From: Clavaria fumosa | Lineage: Eukaryota > Basidiomycota > Agaricomycetes > Agaricales > Clavariaceae | Direction: 5' to 3' | Assembly: GCA_951802425.1 (NCBI GenBank) | Contig: OX637804.1 | Coordinates: 186,001 to 250,000 of the forward strand | Length of the DNA stretch: 64,000 nucleotides | Shown: piece after piece, positions 57,260 through 64,000 of the stretch | How the letters are laid out: each line of letters begins with the position of its first letter | Position numbering within the stretch: the stretch's first letter is position 1 | Notes under the pieces: model-generated | What the model was told of the DNA's origin: nothing | The model's input: the letters and a program-made list of their open reading frames with translations, nothing else | The model's database searches: none | Program-made: the position numbers and the translations under genes

Positions 57260-60200
57260 CTAAGATTTGACTTGTGGTAGACTCAAAATATCACCCCAGG
57301 CAGTAGATGCAGCCTCCTTCATCCACTTCCATACCATAGCCTGCTTCTCAGCATAGCTTCTGTGACCATGCAAGCACTGTGTTTCTGCCCAGACTCTCCT
57401 CCTCTCCCATTCCCTTTGTTGGTGTGAATACCATGCCAATGCCCATGTCATTTCGTGTCTCACCAATAACATCTCTTCTTCCCACCTGTCATATCGAGCC
57501 TTTGCTCTCAGCCAGTTCACCCTCAATACTTATTTCAGTCAGCATAGAAACATATGAGGAAGCTAACATATCGAAGAACTCACTTTCATTCATCAAAAGG
57601 TTCCTGGCATTCCCCCCAGTCCCAATCCTCCAGAACCAGGGTAATGCATCATTTCGCTGCCCAATCCGGTTTTCCTCTGCCACATCTGTGTTAACTTTCA
57701 AGTCCGTGTCTTGGAGAACTTGAAACTTCTCAAGTACATGTGCAGGTGCTCCCAGGCTTATCAAGGCAGACCTAGCACACTTGTACCTCCCAGTATACTC
57801 CTTGATCTTGTCATTCACTTGGAGGAGTTCTGAGCGGCTCCTGGTCTTGCTTGCCTGGGTTTTGGATTTTCGAATTCGTATCTTGTAAAGCAACGACTTG
57901 TGTCCGATTGCCAGTCTGAGCCCTTCAAGTGACTCCTCTGCTTGTACCACCTGCAGCTGTATTTCTTGATCCACAAATTTTTCCCACCCATTTTTCAAGC
58001 AGAAGTCGTGGCCAAACGTAGAAGGCATCCAAAGCCTGTTCTGTATGAAATTCTGCTTGTCCATGTCCAGGTCTTCCACGTCACCATCTTGAGGATCATC
58101 CTGTGTTTCTTCTCTAGGTCCAGTGTCTTCTGGCATGGTCTCCTGGTGTTGGTCATCCCACTCAAAATCTCCCAGAACAGTATAGACTCGTTGGTTGAAA
58201 TTTTCAATTTTGGATTGAAGTGCATTCTGTTTATCAATAATGCTTTGCTTCTGAGCTGCTGTGAGTCTCCTCTTCCGGGTTAGGTCAATTGAACATCTGG
58301 AGGCTCATTGGCATGTGTGTAGGCTTAGCATCTTGGATGTCACTTACTGAATATGTTCCAGATCCATGCCTTGAGTCAGGAATGATGTAATCCCCGAAGG
58401 TACTCCAGTTTCTTTTACCCTAGCTGAGAGAGTTAGCCTGATATCTGCAAGAGTTGGTGCTTCATATTGAAATTTTCAGATTTCTGTCTCTAGTGATGAA
58501 GTGAGGAATATCAACTCACTCTTTTCCAGTTGTATATCGTATATTTTGAGGGCTTCCCCTCGATTTTGCAGAGCAATCTGCTCTAAATTCATCCATTCTT
58601 CTCTTGCTTCTGATCCAATCCCTTCATTCAAATCATTGAATGCAATCTTGGTTTGTCGAAGACCTTCTGTTGCAGCATTGTACTTCGCCAGGAGGGCCTT
58701 CACTAGATTGCATATTCAGTTATCCCAAATTCGCTTAGAAAATTTTGATACCCACCAATACCCACTGTTTTCTTCCAGTTTGAATCTCGCATGTAGTCGT
58801 CTAATATTTCGTGCCGATGTGCCTTGCTCATGGCCTGTATGCTGCTGGAGACCTTGTTCAGGTTTGACCACAGAGTCTCCAAAATCTCTCCATCTTGTTG
58901 GCCAGCACCATGAACAAAGTTCAAGGAGAACAGTGGGAAACAGGAACGAATGTGTGCCCCCAAGTGAAATTTACCCACTGCAGGTATGATTGTTGTTGAA
59001 GGGTGCACAGACAGATACTGGCTCCCCTGGACCCTCTTGTCGAAATTGCGAATCCACTGACAACAGATATCATAGATGACTAAAGTCTCTGTCATCCCTT
59101 CTGTCCTATATTTGATAGCTTGGCAAATTGCATAGTCAATGTTGATGTGACTGGAAGAAAAAGCAACAAGTATTTGCAACCAAATTAAAATATACAGACA
59201 TTTTCAGCTCACCGCTTGCCCTTCTGGAAATCAACCACAGAATGTGGCACGAAACACCCATGCCGTGAGCAGGCACATGCCCCTATTCCCGTGGCTTCCA
59301 GGTGACTTGAGTGAGCATTTGACTGGCTTATAGCCCTGTGATTTGAGCATTTTGATTTCTGTTGTAGGAGTGAATCTCAGGTGACCAGTCCAAGTTAGAC
59401 ACCTACATCTCGAATCTCTAAGCCCTCAGAGAGGTGATGTTGATAATTCACCTCCTCTACAATATATGCCTCTCCATTTGCTAACCTAACATCTTTCTCT
59501 GCTCTTCGCATTTTCAAGTGTTCTGCTGAGAAATTTCCATCAACAACCAGGGATCTGCGGAAAAGCCATCTGGCATTTCTTTATCAGGGTTCACATGCAT
59601 TCAATGAAAACAAGACTTACTGATCTGGTTGACTTTGCCAGTTGTTAGGAAGATTAATGCCAGGTTGAGGGCAAGCAGGACAAAACAGTGCTAGGTCCCC
59701 ATTTCCTGTTTTCCTATCCAAGTCGTGCCCAAAACCAAATCGTTTTCTATTTGTCAAGTCTCGCCATTGACGAGATACTCTCATTAGTTCACGGTATCGA
59801 TCCTAATGCCAGCAGCTTGTCAATACAAATGGAGGGAAAAGGAGAGGAGGATACTAACTGGTACAGTGTCTGGGAAAGCATTAGAGGTAAATCTCTTTAG
59901 TTTGGAGTAAAAGGTGCCTGCTGAGGTTTTACACTCCATAGCCTCAATATGGAAGTGACCAAGGACTTCAAATGTGAACACTGTTTGAGGTTTCGTATAG
60001 CTGGCAGGAAACAGACGGTGTTGAAGCAGCTGTATATGGTGGGAAGGAGCATTTGAGCATTGGCAGTAATAGATGCTCCGTCGGCACACTCCATTTGAGT
60101 GTACAACTAGAAGCAGACTTGCACCTGGCCTATCCAAATTAGGTTCATTTCTGGTATCTTGCTCCCATTGATCCTTCTCCCTGTACCCTTCCTCTTTGAA

Positions 60201-60860
60201 TTCTGGACACGGTGAGCCTTGATGCCCTAAGTGAATCGCCAGTCCAACATGTAGGAGATCAGATGGCAGGAAACAAACTCCATTCCAAACGTCAATGGAA
60301 TGGAATGGGATATTGATGTGAGATTTGGCGCAGCATGAGGAGCAAGTTGCAGGCCGATAGAAACAATCACGGCATCGAAACTTGAAGTTGTTCTGATTGC
60401 AGACCTGACAAATTTTGGAAGGGGGTGGAGCTTCTAATTCCAAGATTTCCCTCAGGTAAGCTGTTCTTAAAGGAAGCCAATCCTCAAGGAATTCATTCTG
60501 AGTCTGAATGTGTACATTTTCAGATACTTCAGCATACAGAGAACAACTTGGAGTCCTCACCTTTCCTTGCTTTTTCTTATGTGAAATCCTTTGGGCATCA
60601 GAATCCAGTATGCACTCAGGGTCACCATCTGCATTAAATGTAAAGGGCAGAGTCTGTTTGGCCTCGCTATGGGGTGTTTGGGGGAGTAGGGAATCATTGG
60701 AGCAGGTCCCAGACCAAAGCTTGCTATGTAGAACGTTGTATGGTTGAGCAGGTTGTTTGTAGACATTTCGAGACTTCAAAAAGGATTTCCGCAGTCGTTT
60801 ATTGTAAATTGAAACAAATTCAACCTCCTGGGCATGTTCTTTTCGTTTAGTGATTGGCAT
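57260..60860 (-). CDS. KDZ transposase with CxC2 cysteine cluster
   Basis: The start at 60860 (MPITKRKEHAQEVEFVSIYN) opens a 5' exon of about 340 codons. It includes the CxC2 cluster CQVCNQNNFKFRCRDCFYRP...CSSCCAKSH (about 60410-60310), WNGVCFLPSDLLHVGLAIHL and CRRSIYYCQCSNAPSHHIQL, a stretch diagnostic of Kyakuja-Dileera-Zisupton transposases. The core lies at 59179-58703: ETLVIYDICCQWIRNF, FHLGAHIRSCFPL, GEILETLWSNLNKVSSSIQA and MSKAHRHEILDDYMRDSNW. The C-terminal exons include WLRAKARYDRWEEEMLLVRH (about 57520) and end at 57260. Introns are short, and exons between 59820 and 59180 are only partly resolved. I see no certain inactivating stop. KDZ transposases are RNase-H-fold DDE enzymes. 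This one lies beside TET/JBP, as in published basidiomycete cases. Confidence 0.85.
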
Positions 60861-61024
60861 GGCGGAGGTTGCAGTGGACAAAGTGTTGTGTCATGTGATT
60901 GGGCTGACTGAAAAACTCACATATGCAACTTCTATGTTGCAAAGTGTTAGAGTAATACAAATACAAGATACAATAAAATTCCAGTGGCAGTAGAATTACA
61001 AGAAGAAAGGCCTGTAAATGGCAA

Positions 61025-62776
61025 TCAGACTATCCTTTGTTTTTCATGCTCAAACCAACTCTTCTCTGCAACGGTGAGGATCTCTTCTTGTAGCCTTGTC
61101 CGAAGCCCACCAATCCTCCAGCACTTCCATGCTTGTTCAATGTCTTGTTGAGACATCAAGGGGTTCTAAGGGATGTTGAAATGACATTAGAAGAAGAAAA
61201 GAAATATCCAATTACCAGCACCACATCCATTAATCTGTCACCTTCATGCAACCACAGTCTTGCAAAATGGATCGCATATATGCCACAATCATCTCTGTTT
61301 TTCTGTTTTGGAACCTAAGCAAGAACATATGAAAATATATGAAGCACCCTTTTTTGCACAATTTGCCACAAACCTTTGGTTGGATAACCTTTGGGTCCTT
61401 GGTGTACTTTAGGCCCTGTTGATGCCCAAGCTCTCGGAAGAGGTCTTGGATTGCCTTTGCGTCTTTGGAATGCACCCTGTCACGAAAAAAGCTGTCAAGT
61501 ATGACAATGGTACTGTAAAGATGTTAGTACCAAAAATATTGCAAGAAATGGTACACTCACCATCCCCAGTTACCATCTGGCTGATCGACTAGAAAGCAAT
61601 GGCCTGGGTTTGCCACAATTATGGTAAACCAATGCTTCCTGTAATAGGTATAGCATCCCCATAAATTCCAACAAGATATCAGCCACGTACAGTTCCTCAC
61701 TGAACCCAGGAATAATCCAGTATCTGCATTTGTGTGCAGATTCTGGAAGCCATGCGATAATATCTCTGGTGCCATCCTTTCTTCTAATAAATGATCAGCT
61801 TTCACCCACATCATTAAGGGGTGAAATTACCTCAGTACTGGAAGGAAATATGTATTTGCGAGCCATATTCCAGATGCCCCTGTTTCCAATGCTTTGTATG
61901 TCTCTCTGTCCACCTTGAGCATTGTTAACAATTGAACATTGGTTGACGTACTGAAGTGCAAAGTTGACAATATCTCCCCCTATCCATTGACCAGCCTTGA
62001 GTTGGTCAAGTTCAATATCTTTCAATTGAACTGGACCTAGAAGCATATGTGTGCTCCCAACACTACAATGAGAAAAATATGTCAAATATATTGATTACAT
62101 GAGGTTATTGATCTACCCTGATTTTGTCCCACCAGATACCCATGCAGCTTCGGATTCCTCAGGTCTTATGATATTGCCAATCATTAATGTTGAAATTTAG
62201 CTTTCAAAACAAGCCACATACATAAGATATTGCCATGTGTCTCCTGGAAAGTTAGGCTTGACAGATTGAACAAACGCTTTGTATGTTTGTTGACTCCAGA
62301 GACTTGATTCTTGGTCAAAAAGGAGAAATAGTTTTGGAAACAGTACCCGTCCTAGATCCTCTCAGACAGACATGGAGCAAGCTTTCAAAAGTACATACCT
62401 TTAGTCTTGCCCCAAAACTGTGCTAATTGAGGTTTCAAAGGTCGAACCAGATTGACATGGAGGACCATGACCACATGACGCCCTTTCTTATCAGGGTGAC
62501 TCATCTAATGTCATTAGTAACGCCTATCCTGCAGTTTGGGGAGACTCACTTTACAAGCTGATGAATCCCTTTCTAAGCGAACTTGTACTTGGGGAAACCC
62601 CATGCCTGTCAAAGTCATTGCGGCCCTTTCACAACTCAGTGAGGAGATTGAATGGACAAGAACAAAAGTACTTACATGGCACCCTGGACTTGAAACGAGG
62701 CAACCAAGGATTTGGGGTTGCTGGTGTTTCCACCCACATGGACAGCAGCACAAGGAAGGATGATTGGGGCAGACAT
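61025..62776 (-). CDS. Ulp1-like (C48) SUMO protease candidate
   Basis: The minus-strand multi-exon gene starts at 62776 (MSAPIILPCAAVHVGGNTSN). The second exon follows a canonical GTAAGT...AAG intron. Central exons read KDIELDQLKAGQWIGGDIVN and WNMARKYIFPSSTEV, then RKHWFTIIVANPGHCFLVDQ. These resemble the Ulp1 pattern L..G.W....I.F, then HW with the catalytic His, then an Asp in the next strand. A later SILQDCGCMKV could hold the catalytic Cys in the Q-D-C-G context. The C-terminal exon ends SWFEHEKQRIV at 61025. Ulp1-family peptidases process or remove SUMO and are common in transposon-rich mushroom loci. It shares the strand with KDZ, 165 bp away. The assignment rests on motif order only. 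Confidence 0.55.
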
Positions 62777-62845
62777 GGTGGATATCGACAAAAGTGTATG
62801 CGACAGTCACACTATGTGACATCTGTTATCACAGCATCAGCACAG

Positions 62846-63516
62846 CCACACTAACTTTATGAGTGGGTAATCTTTTGGAAAATACAGCGTTGTTCACAAC
62901 CCCTGTGGACCAGCATGACTATCTGACATTGTCTGGTACCACAATTGTGAGCCATAGTTGTATCACAAATTTATGCAAAGATATTCAAGCAAAGGTTCTG
63001 CTGACGTTAGTCAGCTTTTCCTAGTTTCTGCAATAATAGCAATACATTCTCCTCTTACCCAGAACACACATATTCAAAGAGCATTTGGATATTCTGATGC
63101 CAAGCTATGGTCACAGTGTGAGTCACACCCGTAATCCCGGGCATAGCCACAACAAGTCACAGTCACATCTCCCAACACACAATTCACATGAGCAAAGCTA
63201 TGTTATTTTGCATCAAAATGTGCCATTGCTTCACTTCAGAAGCAATATCATATATATATAATGCAGAGAAGGCTTCAGATCGAGAGGACTGGAGTTCACG
63301 CGAGAGACGTAGTGTATTCAGTAGTGTAATAAAGATCACAAGGATAGCACATACCTGGAGTTCATGCGAGAGACATGAAGCTCCAGATACGGCGGTATGA
63401 AAAATCCTCAGGGCCCTGAGGCCGCTGCGCTGGCAAGCACGTAACCAATAGGAGTTTAAACTAAACGTACTAGTCCTCTTTCAGATAGACCGTTAGCCGA
63501 ACCTTCGTCATCACTC
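62846..63516. other. No gene; contains terminal motif M4
   Basis: Only short frames. The CCCGGG-type motif lies at 63109-63148 (inverse of M1). A duplicated phrase CTGGAGTTCA(C/T)GCGAGAGAC occurs at about 63290 and 63355, and a GGGCCC-centred CTCAGGGCCCTGAG palindrome at about 63409-63422. Confidence 0.55.
63109..63148 (-). repeat. CCCGGG-type terminal motif, copy M4
   Basis: GGTCACAGTGTGAGTCACACCC, then GTAATCCCGGGCATAGCC. It is the inverse of M1 with a few substitutions and is preceded by CACATATTCAAAGAGCATTTGGATATT. Confidence 0.7.
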
Positions 63517-63781
63517 TGGCTGTAAGATGTGACTGCTGTGGAATTTCGTACATTAAAAAAATACACAAGGCTCACATATTCAAAGGACATTTTGCATATT
63601 GTTATGGAGAGTTACGGTCACAGTGTAACTGTCACACCCGGGGTCCCGGGCACAGCCTCAGCAAGTCACAGTCACAACGCGTGACAAGTGACTCACGTGA
63701 GCCAAGTTATTTTCTCACGTGACACACCACTTCTTGCTTCCCAACAATGCCACTGCTTTATCAGTTAGGCTAGCAAAGAAA
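63517..63781 (+). mobile_element. 5' terminal region of the repeated element (copy 2)
   Basis: Reverse complement of 44623-44887, including motif M5 at 63616-63657. It faces outward from the 44.9-63.5 kb interval, opposite to copy 1. Confidence 0.75.
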
Positions 63782-64000
63782 ATGACAAGGTGGACGACCC
63801 CAGAGTATACCAAAATACTCACAGAAAGTCTTGTAGCCTACAGACAGGCAAACTCAAAAGACCACCTCGAAATTGTCAAGCAAATCAAAGCGAAAATCAA
63901 GGATTCAGCTGAGCAGGACAACAAATGTGTCCCAGAGGATCTTAGCACTGTAACTTATGCATTTTATCTGTCTCCTGAGTTGATTTGATGTTTGTCTGTT
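63782..64000 (+). CDS. Partial second copy of the 44.6-kb transposon-associated gene
   Basis: Starts MTRWTTPEYTKILTESLVAY and matches exon 1 of the 42515-44622 gene at all but about two residues (for example NSKDH versus NSKDR). Exon 1 probably ends near 63967 at the FY codons, as in copy 1; the sequence here reads TATCTGTCTCC where copy 1 has TATGTGTCTCC, so the GT donor is changed to CT. The rest lies beyond the window. Confidence 0.65.

Noticed and set aside
60425..60747. Plus-strand ORFs inside the KDZ 5' exon
   Set aside because: Antisense to a long, clearly homologous transposase exon.

Overview
The window looks like a transposon-dense, subtelomere- or heterochromatin-like segment of an Agaricomycete (mushroom-forming basidiomycete) genome. 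Support comes from protein families characteristic of that group: a KDZ transposase with a CxC2 cysteine cluster, a FunK1 protein kinase, a TET/JBP dioxygenase and a JmjC protein. Genes are interrupted by many introns of about 50 nt, and there is a short CCCTAA (fungal TTAGGG-type) tract. The species cannot be named from the sequence. Exon models are hand-read and approximate unless exact junctions are given.

Layout. 1-15740 is a tandem satellite: 643-bp units, about 24.5 copies, almost identical except for three older, more diverged units at the right edge. It ends inside the reverse transcriptase of a decayed Ty3/gypsy element (15741 to about 18960, minus strand). 19-24 kb holds solo LTRs and a 2.2-kb foldback (palindromic) element. 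24574-28104 is a DNA transposon with long terminal inverted repeats and a TGA target duplication; it carries a conserved multi-exon gene but no recognisable transposase. 28-30.3 kb is low-complexity sequence, followed by a broken isoprenylcysteine methyltransferase fragment and a FunK1 kinase gene. 32.5-41 kb contains a second inverted LTR, a broken pogo-like transposase, a second foldback element, a solo LTR with a perfect target duplication, and two divergent gag-like ORFs separated by a GATC-dense spacer.

42.5-64 kb is the most interesting part. Two copies of one mobile element lie in inverted, outward-facing orientation (gene at 42515-44622 minus; partial gene from 63782 plus). Between them are five chromatin- or transposition-related genes: a JmjC-type 2-oxoglutarate dioxygenase (45017-49275, minus); a protein whose N-terminus mimics the histone H3 tail, followed by a PHD-like finger and a caspase/CHAT-like region (52998-54575, plus); a TET/JBP DNA-base dioxygenase (55669-57148, plus); a KDZ transposase (57260-60860, minus); and an Ulp1-like SUMO-protease candidate (61025-62776, minus).

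The TET/JBP-KDZ pairing is a known basidiomycete association. The H3-tail mimic is, to my knowledge, undescribed, and it is my main candidate for a new system: a mobile chromatin-manipulation or chromatin-sensing module. Its function is inference.
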